From NCBI RefSeq assembly GCF_001558155.1, contig NZ_LOAS01000003.1, positions 248,001 through 312,000 of the forward strand: a stretch of 64,000 bases of DNA, in the 5' to 3' direction. Source of the stretch: Aliiruegeria sabulilitoris (GTDB lineage Bacteria > Pseudomonadota > Alphaproteobacteria > Rhodobacterales > Rhodobacteraceae). Below, piece by piece: positions 28,014 through 38,300 of the stretch. The notes beneath the pieces were generated by a model. The model was not told the origin of the DNA. It ran no database searches and saw only the letters and a program-made list of their open reading frames with translations. Within the stretch, counting starts at the first letter, position 1, and every line of letters begins with the position of its first letter. The position numbers and the translations under genes were made by a program.

Positions 28014-28775
28014 ATGGCACGTCGCAAGAAAATATACGAGGGCAAGGCCAAGATTCTCTACGAAGGACCCGAGCCGGGAACGCTCGTGCAGTACTTCAAG
28101 GATGACACCACCGCCTTCAATGCCGAGAAGAAGGACGTGATCGAGGGCAAGGGGGTGCTCAACAACCGCCTGTCCGAGTTCTTCATGAAAGGGCTGAACG
28201 AGATCGGGGTGCCGACGCACTTCATCAAGCGAATCAATATGCGCGAGCAACTCGTTCGTTCCGTTGAGATTATTCCGCTTGAGGTTGTCGTGCGCAACGT
28301 CGCCGCCGGCTCGATCTCCAAGCGTCTGGGCATTGCGGAAGGCACGCCGCTGCCGCGCCCGATCGTGGAATTCTATTACAAGGACGATGCGCTCGGCGAC
28401 CCGCTGGTCACCGAGGAGCATATCATCGCCTTTGGCTGGGCCACCCAGCAGGACATGGACGACATGGTCGCGCTGGCGCTCCGGGTGAACGATTTCATCT
28501 CGGGCATCATGATGGGCGTCGGAATCAAGCTGGTCGATTTCAAGATCGAGATCGGACGAATCTGGGACGGCGATTTCATGCGCCTGGTCGTGGCCGACGA
28601 GATCAGCCCCGATTCCTGCCGCCTGTGGGATATGGAAACCGGTCAGAAGCTCGACAAGGACGTGTTCCGGCGCGACCTCGGCAACCTCGCCGATGCCTAT
28701 ACCGAGGTGGCCAAGCGTCTTGGCGTTCTGCCGAACAACGCCACCCCGATGGGCAAGCCCACGCTGATCAACTGA
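28014..28775 (+). CDS. purC: SAICAR synthetase
   Basis: 253 residues. PurC joins aspartate to CAIR. The N-terminus [14 protein letters not shown] and motifs [22 protein letters not shown] and SPDSCRLWD are standard. First gene of the purC-purS-(dehydrogenase)-purQ run. Confidence 0.96.
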   Translation: MARRKKIYEGKAKILYEGPEPGTLVQYFKDDTTAFNAEKKDVIEGKGVLNNRLSEFFMKGLNEIGVPTHFIKRINMREQLVRSVEIIPLEVVVRNVAAGSISKRLGIAEGTPLPRPIVEFYYKDDALGDPLVTEEHIIAFGWATQQDMDDMVALALRVNDFISGIMMGVGIKLVDFKIEIGRIWDGDFMRLVVADEISPDSCRLWDMETGQKLDKDVFRRDLGNLADAYTEVAKRLGVLPNNATPMGKPTLIN

Positions 28776-28843
28776 AAGCCTGTGCTCCTCATCGGAGGGG
28801 CGCAGCCACGCAAGACAGGCAGAAGACTGAAGGACGAGCAGAA

Positions 28844-29083
28844 ATGAAGGCCAAGGTTACCGTCATGCTGAAAACCGGCGTTCTGGACCCGCAGGGCGAG
28901 GCGGTGAAATCCGCGCTCGGCTCGCTGGGCTTCGGGGGCGTCGATGCCGTGCGCCAGGGCAAGGTGATCGAACTGGACCTCGCCGAGACCGATCCGGCGG
29001 CCGCCGAGGCCTCGGTCAAGGAGATGTGCGAGAAGCTGCTCGCCAATACGGTGATCGAGAGCTATTCCATCGAGATCGCCTGA
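28844..29083 (+). CDS. purS: Phosphoribosylformylglycinamidine synthase subunit PurS
   Basis: 79 residues, full PurS length, with the typical KAKVTVMLKTGVLDPQGEAV start and ending IESYSIEIA. PurS bridges PurL and PurQ in the small-subunit type FGAM synthase. Its TGA shares a base with the ATG of the alcohol dehydrogenase (TGATG), so the two are translationally coupled. Confidence 0.95.
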   Translation: MKAKVTVMLKTGVLDPQGEAVKSALGSLGFGGVDAVRQGKVIELDLAETDPAAAEASVKEMCEKLLANTVIESYSIEIA

Positions 29084-30123
29084 TGCGGGCGGCCTTGCTG
29101 ACAGGCTATCGCGCGCCGCTCGAGATCGGCGCACGCCCTGATCCCACGCCGCCCGAGGGGGGCGTGGTGCTCAGGGTGCTTGCCTGCGGCATCTGCCGGT
29201 CGGACTGGCATGTCTGGACCGGATCGGACCCGGTCGCGTTGCCGCAGATCCCCGGCCATGAATATTGCGGCGAGGTGGTCGCCGTGGGGCAGGGCGTCTC
29301 GCAGTGGAAAGCCGGCGATCGCGTGATCGCGCCCTTCATCCTAGCTTGCGGCCATTGCCCGGCCTGTTCCAGTGGCCGGCAGACGATCTGTCCTGACCAG
29401 GTGCTTCCCGGCTTCACGCAGGATGGCGCCTATGCCGAGTTGGTCGCGGTGCCCTTCGCCGATACCAACCTGACCGCGCTGCCGCCCTGGATGGAGCCGG
29501 CGCTGGCCGCCGCCATGGGGTGCCGGGTCACGACCGCCTGGCACGCGCTGACGGGCCGCGCGGCGCTCGCGCCGGGCGAGTGGCTCGCCGTCTTCGGTGC
29601 CGGCGGTGTCGGGCTCTCGGTGACGATGCTCGGCAAGGCGCTCGGGGCAAAGGTCATCGTTGTCGATGTGGTTCAGGAGAAGCTCGACTACGCCATGCGT
29701 CTCGGCGCCGAGGCGGGCGTAAACGCGGCTTCGACCGATGCGGCCGCGGCTGTGCGGGATCTGACCGGCGGTGGGGCCGATGTCGCCATCGAGGCGCTCG
29801 GCATTGAAGAAACCACCGTAAGCGCTCTGAAATCGCTTGGGAAAATGGGGCGTATGGTGCAGGTCGGCATGCCGACCGGGGCGCATGCGAATATGCCGAT
29901 CCCGATGGATGCCGTATACTCCGGACAGCTTGCCGTCTTTGGCACCCGTGGCATGCCCGCCTGGCGCTACCCGAGTCTTTTGAGCCTGCTGGAGGCCTCG
30001 CAGCTGGATCTGTCGCCGCTGATCTCTCGTCGCGTCCGCCTGTCGGACGCCTCCGCCGAACTTGCCGCCTTTGACGGCCCGACGCCGCCGGGCGTTGCCG
30101 TCATCACCGATTTCCTGAGCTGA
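29083..30123 (+). CDS. Zinc-dependent alcohol dehydrogenase inserted between purS and purQ
   Basis: 346 residues of the medium-chain dehydrogenase family. Catalytic-zinc ligands are the cysteine in [16 protein letters not shown] and a later cysteine; the structural zinc lobe is [15 protein letters not shown]. The Rossmann motif is GAGGVGLSV. Substrate unknown. It begins on the last base of purS and ends 14 bp before purQ, so it is transcribed with purine genes. In most genomes purQ follows purS directly, so this is an intruding gene. Codon use looks native. Confidence 0.88.
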   Translation: MRAALLTGYRAPLEIGARPDPTPPEGGVVLRVLACGICRSDWHVWTGSDPVALPQIPGHEYCGEVVAVGQGVSQWKAGDRVIAPFILACGHCPACSSGRQTICPDQVLPGFTQDGAYAELVAVPFADTNLTALPPWMEPALAAAMGCRVTTAWHALTGRAALAPGEWLAVFGAGGVGLSVTMLGKALGAKVIVVDVVQEKLDYAMRLGAEAGVNAASTDAAAAVRDLTGGGADVAIEALGIEETTVSALKSLGKMGRMVQVGMPTGAHANMPIPMDAVYSGQLAVFGTRGMPAWRYPSLLSLLEASQLDLSPLISRRVRLSDASAELAAFDGPTPPGVAVITDFLS

Positions 30124-30137
30124 GGAGCCCGATCCAC

Positions 30138-30806
30138 ATGCGCGCTGCTGTCGTTACCTTTCCCGGATCCAATTGCGACCGCGACCTCGCCGTTGCCTTC
30201 GAAACTGCCGGTTTCGAGGTTCACCGCGTGTGGCACCGCGATACCAACCTGCCGGACGGGCTGGACGTGATCGGCCTGCCGGGGGGCTTTTCCTTTGGCG
30301 ACTACCTGCGTTGTGGTGCGATTGCCGCCAATGCGCCGATCTGTCGGGAAGTGAAGGCGTTTGCCGAACGTGGCGGCCATGTTCTGGGCATTTGCAACGG
30401 CTTCCAGGTGCTACTTGAGACCGGATTGCTTCCGGGCGCGCTGATGCGCAACGCCAATCTGCATTTCGTCTGCAAGCCGGTCGGGCTACGGGTGGAGAAC
30501 AATCAGTCGCCCTACACGTCGGGCTATGGCGGGTGCGCCGAGATCACCATTCCGATCGCGCATCACGACGGCAATTTCCAGGCCGATGCCGAGACCATTG
30601 CCCGCCTCGATGGCGACGGGCGGGTGGCGTTCCGCTATATCGACAATCCCAACGGTTCGGCCGGCGATATTGCCGGCGTCTTGTCGGCCAACCGGCGCGT
30701 GCTGGGGATGATGCCGCATCCGGAGCGTGCCATCGACGCCATGCATGGCGGCACCGACGGGCTGGCAATGTTCACCGCGCTCACCGAAACGCTGGTCGGC
30801 GCCTGA
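30138..30806 (+). CDS. purQ: Phosphoribosylformylglycinamidine synthase subunit PurQ
   Basis: 222 residues, class I glutamine amidotransferase. The nucleophile cysteine is in GICNGFQ and the His-Glu pair in [10 protein letters not shown]. Supplies ammonia to PurL, which is not in the window. Confidence 0.96.
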   Translation: MRAAVVTFPGSNCDRDLAVAFETAGFEVHRVWHRDTNLPDGLDVIGLPGGFSFGDYLRCGAIAANAPICREVKAFAERGGHVLGICNGFQVLLETGLLPGALMRNANLHFVCKPVGLRVENNQSPYTSGYGGCAEITIPIAHHDGNFQADAETIARLDGDGRVAFRYIDNPNGSAGDIAGVLSANRRVLGMMPHPERAIDAMHGGTDGLAMFTALTETLVGA

Positions 30807-30821
30807 GGTGTTTTCGTCTGT

Positions 30822-30892
30822 TCCCGGGGGGCTGTGCCCCCTACGCGCTCTGGCGGGCGCTCTCCCCAGGATATTTGGGGTCAGAAGAAAGG
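30822..30892 (+). repeat. Intergenic palindromic repeat, copy 3
   Basis: Downstream of purQ: a GGGGGGCTGTGCCCC hairpin, then GGCGGGCGCTCTCCCC, AGGATATTTGGGG and a CAGAAGAAAGG tail. It matches copy 5 at 44520 block by block and shares the GGATATTT-tail with the other copies. Confidence 0.6.
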
Positions 30893-31037
30893 CTAGCCAT
30901 TCCTTCGCGTGTCGGTTCGACACGGGTGACGGGCCGGCGGCGCGCCGGTTCGTTTCGGCGCGGCGGCCTTGGTGCGGAGCATGATCCGACTGCGCTATTC
31001 CCTTGGGTTTCGGTCCCTTATCGCCTAAGTTTCGTGC

Positions 31038-32795
31038 ATGTCCATAACCCCGAACCTTCCTGAGCCGGTCGAGGAAAACACGCCATGGCGGCTGCGTGTC
31101 GTTGTGGTGCTGATCCTCGTGGCAGCGGGGGTGACGCTCTATGTGACCAACCTTTGGTTGAGCGACCGGTTCACGGAGACAACCCGGAACCGAGCGGAGC
31201 TGAGGCTTGCTCTATATTCTGGCAACGTTATCAGTGAGTTACAGAGGACATCGGTGGTGCCGCTCCTGCTCGCGCAGGACCCGGCGCTGATCGGGGCGCT
31301 GAATTCGGGAGATTTCACCCAAAGCTCGCAGCGCCTGATCTCGTTCCGGGACGAGATCGGGGCCGCGTCGCTGATGATGCTGGATGCCGATGGTCGGGTC
31401 GTGGCGGCGACGGATCGTAGCAAGCTTGGGTCGCAGCATCGCTCCTCGGCCTATTTCATTGATGCGATCCGCTCCAATGACACCGTGTTCTCGCTGGTCG
31501 AGATGGAGACGGGGGTGAAGGAGTTCACCTATTCGCGGCGGATAACCTCGGAACGCGAGGTGGTGGGTGTGATCGTGGTCGAGGTCGACCTGCGGAAATT
31601 CGAGAGCTCCTGGGCGGGGATCGCGGATGCCGTGTTGGTGACCGATAGCGAGGGGTCCATCATCCTGGCGACCGAACCGCGCTGGCGCGGGCGCACGGTG
31701 GAGGAGGCGTTGACGGCGCAGTCGGCACCCTCGGCCATTGCGCGGGCGCTGCATGCCACCACCGATTGGTCGCTGACCATGCCGGATGCCTATATCCTTG
31801 GCGAGGCGGTGATGCGTTCGGAGGCGCGGATTCCGTTCCAGGGCTGGCGGATTGTCGGTTTCACAACCTATGCCTCGGTGCGCGAGCGGGTGAACGGGGT
31901 TCTGGCGCTGGAGATCATGGGCTTTGCCCTGCTGCTGGCGGCGGCCTTCTATTTCATGAGCCGCAAGGCGCAATCGCGCTCGCGCCTGTTCCAGCGGGAA
32001 TCGGCGGAGTTGCGGGTGCTCAACCAGCGGCTGCAGCGCGAGATCGCCGAGCGGGAGCGGGCCGAGAAGAACCTGGAAGTGGCCGAGCAGACGCTGGCGC
32101 AAAGCTCCAAGTTGGCGGCGCTCGGCGAGATGTCGGCCTCGGTCAGCCACGAATTGAACCAGCCGCTCGCGGCGATGAAGACCTACCTGGCCGGGGCGCG
32201 GCTTCTGTTGCAGCGCAAGCGGACCGAGGAGGCGCTGAGTTCCTTCCAGCGGATCGACGACCTGATCGGACGGATGGGGGCGATCACGCGGCAGCTCAAA
32301 TCTTATGCCCGCAAGGGGGAGGAGGCTTTCGAGCCTCTGGACATGCGCGAGGCCGTGTCCGAGGGGCTGGCGATGATGGAGCCGCAACTCAAGAGCCGTC
32401 GCATTGCTATCAGCCGGACGATGCCGGCCCAGCCGGTCATGGTGATGTGCGACAGGCTTCGGCTGGAACAGGTCTTCATCAACCTGTTCCGCAACGCCAT
32501 CGACGCGACCAAGGACGCCGAGGAGCCGCAGATCGAGCTGATCCTGTCGGCGGGCGAGAACGCGATCCTGAGCGTGCATGACAACGGTCATGGTATCGTG
32601 GATCTGGAATCGCTCTTCGAACCCTTCTACACAACGAAACAGCCCGGAGACGGAGTCGGGCTGGGGCTGGCGATCTCCTCGGGGATCATCAACGATTTCG
32701 GTGGTCGTCTGACCGCCTGGAACGGGCCGGATGGCGGTGCCGTTTTTGAAGTGCAGCTGCCGATCCTGAAGGCAAAACAGGAAGCGGCGGAGTAA
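31038..32795 (+). CDS. dctB: DctB-type sensor histidine kinase for C4-dicarboxylates
   Basis: 585 residues: N-terminal membrane segment (about 17-40), a periplasmic double PDC/Cache domain (about 45-285), a second membrane segment (about 292-312), a coiled linker, then HisKA with H371 in SVSHELNQPLAAM and a HATPase domain with NLFRNAIDATKD, DNGHG and GLGLAIS. It phosphorylates DctD in response to external C4-dicarboxylates. dctD starts 31 bp after. The dctPQM transporter itself is not in the window. Confidence 0.9.
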   Translation: MSITPNLPEPVEENTPWRLRVVVVLILVAAGVTLYVTNLWLSDRFTETTRNRAELRLALYSGNVISELQRTSVVPLLLAQDPALIGALNSGDFTQSSQRLISFRDEIGAASLMMLDADGRVVAATDRSKLGSQHRSSAYFIDAIRSNDTVFSLVEMETGVKEFTYSRRITSEREVVGVIVVEVDLRKFESSWAGIADAVLVTDSEGSIILATEPRWRGRTVEEALTAQSAPSAIARALHATTDWSLTMPDAYILGEAVMRSEARIPFQGWRIVGFTTYASVRERVNGVLALEIMGFALLLAAAFYFMSRKAQSRSRLFQRESAELRVLNQRLQREIAERERAEKNLEVAEQTLAQSSKLAALGEMSASVSHELNQPLAAMKTYLAGARLLLQRKRTEEALSSFQRIDDLIGRMGAITRQLKSYARKGEEAFEPLDMREAVSEGLAMMEPQLKSRRIAISRTMPAQPVMVMCDRLRLEQVFINLFRNAIDATKDAEEPQIELILSAGENAILSVHDNGHGIVDLESLFEPFYTTKQPGDGVGLGLAISSGIINDFGGRLTAWNGPDGGAVFEVQLPILKAKQEAAE

Positions 32796-32826
32796 TGCGT
32801 GTAAACGTGACCAGAGAGGTGGCACC

Positions 32827-34158
32827 ATGGCCAAGGCAATGAAGATCGCGATTGTCGATGACGAGCAGGACATGCGCCAGTCGATCAGCCAGTGGCTCGC
32901 TCTCTCCGGCTTCGACACGGAAACCTTTGCCACCGCCGAAGAGGCGCTCAAGCGGATCGGGCCGGATTATCCCGGCGTCGTCGTTTCCGATGTCCGGATG
33001 CCGGGCATGGACGGGATGGCCTTTCTCAAGCGGCTGATGAGCCAGGACTCGGCGCTGCCGGTGATCATCATCACCGGGCATGGCGATGTTCCCATGGCTG
33101 TCGAGGCGATGCGGGTTGGCGCGTTCGACTTTCTAGAGAAGCCTTTCAACCCGGATCAGATGACGGAGTTGGCCAAGAAGGCCACGCAGAAACGCCGGTT
33201 GGCGCTCGATGCGCGGGCGCTCCGGCGCGATCTGTCCGGCGGCACGCAGATCATGGACAAGCTGATCGGTGCCAGCCCGGCGATGGAGCGGCTGCGAGAG
33301 GACATTCTCGATCTGGGCCAGGCCGATGGGCATGTGCTGATCGATGGCGAGACCGGCACCGGCAAGACGCTGGCAGCGCATGCGCTGCACGCGGTGGGGT
33401 CGCGGGCGAGCAAGCCCTTCGTGTTGGTGCAATGCGGCGCCTATCCGGAGGAGGAAATGTCCTTGCGGCTCTTTGACGGCGATCCGGATGCCGCGGTTTT
33501 GCCGCTGGTGGAGCAGGCGCGCGGCGGCACGCTTTGCCTGGAGGATATCGAGGCGCTGGATACCAATGTGCAGGCGCGCCTGCTGACCTTCATCAACGAT
33601 CAGGGCAGCCCGGCCGAGACCCGGATCGTTGCGGTGTCGAACCTGCAGGAGCAGGGTAAGACGAGCGAGGATGTGCTGCGCCCCGATCTGTTCTACCGGC
33701 TGGCCGCGATGCGGATCACGCTGCCGCCGCTGCGTCAGCGGGGCGAGGATATCCTGTTGCTGTTCACCCGTTTTGCCGAGCAATTCGCCGATGAATATGG
33801 CTGCGATGCGCCGGAGGTTGGCGCGCAGGAGGCAGCGCAGCTGTTGCAGGCGCCTTGGCCGGGCAATGTTCGCCAGTTGACCAATGTGGCCGAGCGGGCT
33901 GTTTTGCAGAGCCGGCGCGGCTCGGGAACCATCGCCTCGCTGTTGATGGCGGAGAGCGAGAGCGTCGAACCGGTGATGACGACGGAAGGCAAGCCGCTCA
34001 AGGAATATGTCGAGGCGTTCGAGCGGATGCTGATCGACAACACGATGCGACGGCACAAGGGATCGATCGTCTCGGTCATGGAGGAGCTTTGCCTTCCGCG
34101 GCGTACCCTCAACGAGAAAATGGCCAAATACGGCCTACAACGATCGGATTACCTCTGA
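32827..34158 (+). CDS. dctD: DctD-type response regulator lacking the GAFTGA loop
   Basis: 443 residues: receiver domain with D55 in VVSDVRMPG, AAA+ domain with Walker A GETGTGKT (174-181), a Walker B region GGTLCLEDIEAL, arginine-finger region RPDLFYRL, WPGNVRQL, and a C-terminal Fis-like helix-turn-helix ending RRTLNEKMAKYGL. Where sigma-54 activators have ELFGHEKGAFTGA it has LRLFDGDPDAAVLPLVEQ, so the loop that contacts sigma-54 is absent and the segment is shortened. Phosphorylation and DNA binding should remain. It may regulate in a sigma-54-independent way, as known for Rhodobacter capsulatus NtrC. Confidence 0.88.
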   Translation: MAKAMKIAIVDDEQDMRQSISQWLALSGFDTETFATAEEALKRIGPDYPGVVVSDVRMPGMDGMAFLKRLMSQDSALPVIIITGHGDVPMAVEAMRVGAFDFLEKPFNPDQMTELAKKATQKRRLALDARALRRDLSGGTQIMDKLIGASPAMERLREDILDLGQADGHVLIDGETGTGKTLAAHALHAVGSRASKPFVLVQCGAYPEEEMSLRLFDGDPDAAVLPLVEQARGGTLCLEDIEALDTNVQARLLTFINDQGSPAETRIVAVSNLQEQGKTSEDVLRPDLFYRLAAMRITLPPLRQRGEDILLLFTRFAEQFADEYGCDAPEVGAQEAAQLLQAPWPGNVRQLTNVAERAVLQSRRGSGTIASLLMAESESVEPVMTTEGKPLKEYVEAFERMLIDNTMRRHKGSIVSVMEELCLPRRTLNEKMAKYGLQRSDYL

Positions 34159-34159
34159 G

Positions 34160-34804
34160 ATGACCGCACTCCTGTTCGACATGGACGGGCTGCTGCTCGA
34201 TACCGAGCGCGTGGCCCTGAACAGCTTTTTGACGATTGCCGCCGATCACGCGATGGAAAGCGCGCAGGCCGAGCCATTCTTCCTGTCGCTGGTCGGTTCC
34301 AGTGGTCCGCAGACGAAACAGCGCCTGCAGGGCGTCGGCATTGCCGATGTCGATCGCTTTCAGGAGGAATGGGGCGCGCTGTTCCGGAGCCTCGTGTCGA
34401 AAGATGTGCCGGTGAAACCGGGTGTGCAGGCGCTGATTGCGGAGCTTGGGGCGAAGGGCCTGACCATGGTGGTCGTCACCTCGACGCGCAAGGACATGGC
34501 GCGGGACCAGCTCGGGCGGGCCGGGTTGCTGGAGCATTTTCGGGATGTGGTGGGCGGTGATTGCGTTGCCGCGCACAAGCCAGACCCGGCGCCATACCTG
34601 TTGGGGGCGGCGCGGGCAGGGGTGGCCCCCGGCAATTGCTTTGCCTTCGAGGATAGTGACAAGGGCGTGGCCGCAGCGGTCGCGGCCGGCTGCCGGGTGA
34701 GCCAGGTTCCGGACCTGCGACCGCGAAATGCGGGCTTGCCTGCGCTCGGGCAGGGGGTTTTCAACAACCTGCGCGAAGCGGTCGAGGCGCAGGGGCTGCT
34801 CTGA
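34160..34804 (+). CDS. HAD-family phosphatase
   Basis: 214 residues. The nucleophile motif is LLFDMDGLLLDTE (DxD), motif II is VVTSTRKDM, motif III/IV are KPDPAPYLL and FEDSDKGVAAA. Sugar-phosphatase/phosphoglucomutase-like subgroup, substrate unknown. The ATG is 2 bp after the dctD stop, so it belongs to the same transcript. Confidence 0.88.
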   Translation: MTALLFDMDGLLLDTERVALNSFLTIAADHAMESAQAEPFFLSLVGSSGPQTKQRLQGVGIADVDRFQEEWGALFRSLVSKDVPVKPGVQALIAELGAKGLTMVVVTSTRKDMARDQLGRAGLLEHFRDVVGGDCVAAHKPDPAPYLLGAARAGVAPGNCFAFEDSDKGVAAAVAAGCRVSQVPDLRPRNAGLPALGQGVFNNLREAVEAQGLL

Positions 34805-35369
34805 TTCCAGAAACATCCCGACCCGGGCGGAGTTGCGTTCGGGGGGAGAAAGCGGCGCGGGGGACGGCCCTCGGCCTTTGGCGCTGACGCGCTGTCGGCC
34901 ATTGGGCGGTGGCGCCCCTGCGGGGCGTTGACGGGGTCGGAGTCCGCATTCGCGCGCGAATTTGCGCAGTTTCCGATTGTGTTATCCCCATTCCTGCCGA
35001 TAAGGTCGGTGCTACCGGCCTCTGGGACCCGCTTTGTCGCCCCGAGAGACCGCCTCAAATTTCACTGTGCCGAACCTGGGCTGGCCAATTGCCGGCAGGA
35101 AACGGGACAGCGTACCGGTCAGGTTAGACCAAGGCCCGAGGCACGGCTCCGGGCAAAACCATGAATAGGTGTCGGGCAAACAATTGCCTTCGGCATCGGA
35201 GAACAAGAACCGCGATGGAACGCGCGTTGGAAATTCGAGGAGCAGGCAGGGCGCAAGATAGCGCCGCTGCCGCTTTTGTCGTACACGCCGTTCCCGCCTC
35301 AGCATATCACCCCAGCTCTCCACCTGCGCCTGACCGGACGCAGGCCCCGCCCGGGTGCGAAAGATTTAC
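34805..35369. other. Long untranslated leader region of rne
   Basis: About 565 bases without a credible gene. A short GC hairpin (CGCCCC..GGGGCG at 34913-34927) may end the dctBD transcript. The remaining ~440 bases before rne are probably promoter plus a long 5' leader; RNase E messengers in other bacteria have long leaders used for autoregulation. I find no motif that proves this here. Confidence 0.4.
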
Positions 35370-38300
35370 ATGGCAAAGAAGATGCTCATCGACGCCACAC
35401 ACGCGGAAGAGACCCGCGTTGTCGTGGTGGACGGCAACAAGGTTGACGAGTTCGATTTCGAGTCCGTCAACAAACGGCAACTAGCTGGAAATATTTACCT
35501 TGCAAAAGTGACCCGCGTGGAGCCCTCGCTCCAGGCTGCCTTCGTGGATTACGGCGGGAACCGGCACGGTTTCCTGGCCTTCTCGGAGATTCACCCGGAT
35601 TACTACCAGATCCCGGTGGCCGACCGGAAAGCGCTTCTGGCAGAGGAGCGTGAAGCGAACCGTGACGAAGAGGAAGAGGACGGCGAGGAGCAGAAGAAGT
35701 CCCGCTCCCGTTCGCGCCGCTCCCGTTCGCGCAACCGCAACCGCAAGGATGAGACCCAGGGCGCCGAGGCAGAGACCCGCCCGAGCGGGATCGAAGGCAT
35801 GGATGTCGTAGATCTTGGTGACGGGGGGGAGGACGTTGTCGGGCTCGCGGCCCCGGTCGAGGTGATCGAAGACGGAAACTTCGCTGCGGAAATCACCGAC
35901 CCCGTCGAGGGCGATGCGGTCGCGGTCGACGACGCGCCGACGGAAACGGAGGCGTCCGAACAGGATGCGCCTGAGCAAGCCGAAGCGGCGGTCGAGCCGG
36001 TAGAAGAGACGGCAGACGCCGCCGATGCACCGGAGCAAGCCGAAACCGCGAGCGCGGAGCCGGAGGCTGCGACTGCCGAAGTCGCTGCGCCGGGCGCTGA
36101 CGACGCTGCGCCGGAAGCCGCTGCCGAGGATGCTGTCGAAACGGCTGAAGCCGTGGACGATGTTGAGGGTGCGGAACCCGACGCGGATACCGAGGAAGCT
36201 GCGGGAAGCGCTGAGACGGAAAGCGAAGACGAGGACGGGGACAAACCCGGCCGGACCATGGCGGCGCGTCTTGAAGACGATCCGGCCGATGTCGTGACCT
36301 CCGAAATCGTAGAGGATGACGACGCGGAGACCTCCGAGGGAAGCGCTGAAGAGGCGGCTGTCGCGGAGGATGCGACGTCCGGGGAGCCGACCGAGGCTTC
36401 GGAACCCGAGGCGAGTGCCGAGGCAGAGGCCGTGGCTGAGGAACCGGGTGAGACCAACACCGCTTCGGAAGAAATGCCGGCTGAAGTCGAAGTGGCGGAA
36501 GCTGCTGAAACGCCCGGCAGCGAAGACGATGCAACCGAAGCGGAAGCCGCTGCCGCCACTGAGGACACTTCCGCGGAGGACGAAGACAGCGCGTCCGAGG
36601 ACGAAGACGAAGATGAGGACGAGGACCACCCCGGCAACGACATCGAGTCGGTGGCCGAGGAGGACGTTCAGGAGGAGATCCGCCGTCCGCGCAAGCCGCG
36701 CATGCGCCGCTACAAGATCCAGGAAGTCATCAAGGTGCGCCAGATCATGCTGGTGCAAGTGGTCAAGGAAGAGCGCGGCAACAAGGGCGCTGCTCTGACG
36801 ACATACCTGTCGTTGGCCGGCCGTTACTGCGTCCTTATGCCGAACACCGCCCGGGGCGGCGGCATCTCTCGCAAGATCACCAACGCGGCGGATCGCAAGA
36901 AGCTCAAGGAGATCGCGGGCGAGATCGACGTGCCCGAGGGCGCGGGCCTGATCATCCGCACGGCGGGTGCCAAGCGGACCAAGGCCGAGATCAAGCGTGA
37001 CTATGAGTATCTCAAGCGGCTCTGGGAGCAGATCCGGGAGCTGACGCTGAAATCCATCGCGCCGGCGCCGATTTATGAAGAGGGCAACCTCATCAAGCGG
37101 TCGATCCGCGACCTGTATAACCGCGATATCGACGAGGTCTTCGTCGAAGGCGAGCAGGGCTACCGCGTGGCCAAGGACTTCATGAAGATGATCATGCCGT
37201 CCCACGCCAAGAACGTGAAGCAATACACCGAGGCGATGCCGCTCTTCGCCCGCTATCAGGTGGAGAGCTACCTCGCCGCCATGTTCAACCCGGTGGTACA
37301 GCTCAAGTCGGGTGGCTACATCGTGATCGGCGTGACCGAAGCGCTGGTGGCCATCGACGTCAACTCGGGCCGTGCCACGAAAGAAGGCTCGATCGAGGAG
37401 ACCGCGCTCAAGACGAACCTGGAAGCCGCCGAGGAAGTGGCCCGCCAGCTGCGTCTGCGTGACCTCGCCGGCCTGATCGTGATCGACTTCATCGACATGG
37501 AAGAGCGCAAGAACAACGCCGCCGTCGAGAAGCGCTTCAAGGACAAACTCAAGACCGATCGCGCACGGATCCAGGTTGGTCGCATCTCGGGCTTCGGCCT
37601 GCTGGAGATGAGCCGGCAACGGCTCCGCCCCGGCATGCTGGAAGCGACCACGCAGCCGTGCCCGGCCTGCCATGGCACGGGCCTGCTGCGCTCCGATGAC
37701 AGCATAGGTCTGCAGATCCTGCGCCAACTGGAAGAAGAGGGTGGGCGCCGTCGCTCTAGGGAAGTGCTGGTCAAGGCTCCGGTCAGTATCGTCAACTTCC
37801 TGATGAACCAGAAGCGCGAGCATGTGGCCTCCATCGAGGCGCAATACGGTCTTTCGGTGCGCGTCGAGGCCGATCCGAGCCTTATCCCGCCTGATTTCTC
37901 GATCGAGAAGTTCAAGACCGCGACCCGCTCGGTGCCCGAACCGTCCGCGCCGGTTATCTCCATCGACACCTCGGACATGCCCGATTTCGTCGAAGAGGAG
38001 GAGGAAGAGATCGTGGAGGCACAGGAGACTGTGCAGGCCACGGAAGGCAATGGCGATGACGATGGATCCTCGCGCAAGAAGCGCCGCCGTCGGCGTCGCC
38101 GCCGTGGCGGAGCCGCAGGGGACGAGAATCAGAACGACGATTCCGCGCAGTCTTCGGAAAACGGCTCGGAGGAAAGTTCCGACGAGGCGGTAGCCGAGGA
38201 AGCGAATGCGGCCTCTGACGAGGCTGAGAACGGCGAGGAGGACAAGAAGTCCGGTCGTTCGCGTCGTCGCCGTTCGCGCCGCCGGTCTGGCCGCAATGCC

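Noticed and set aside
30905-30925. GTGTCGGTTCGACAC hairpin resembling a tRNA arm
   Set aside because: A simple inverted repeat without D or anticodon arms.
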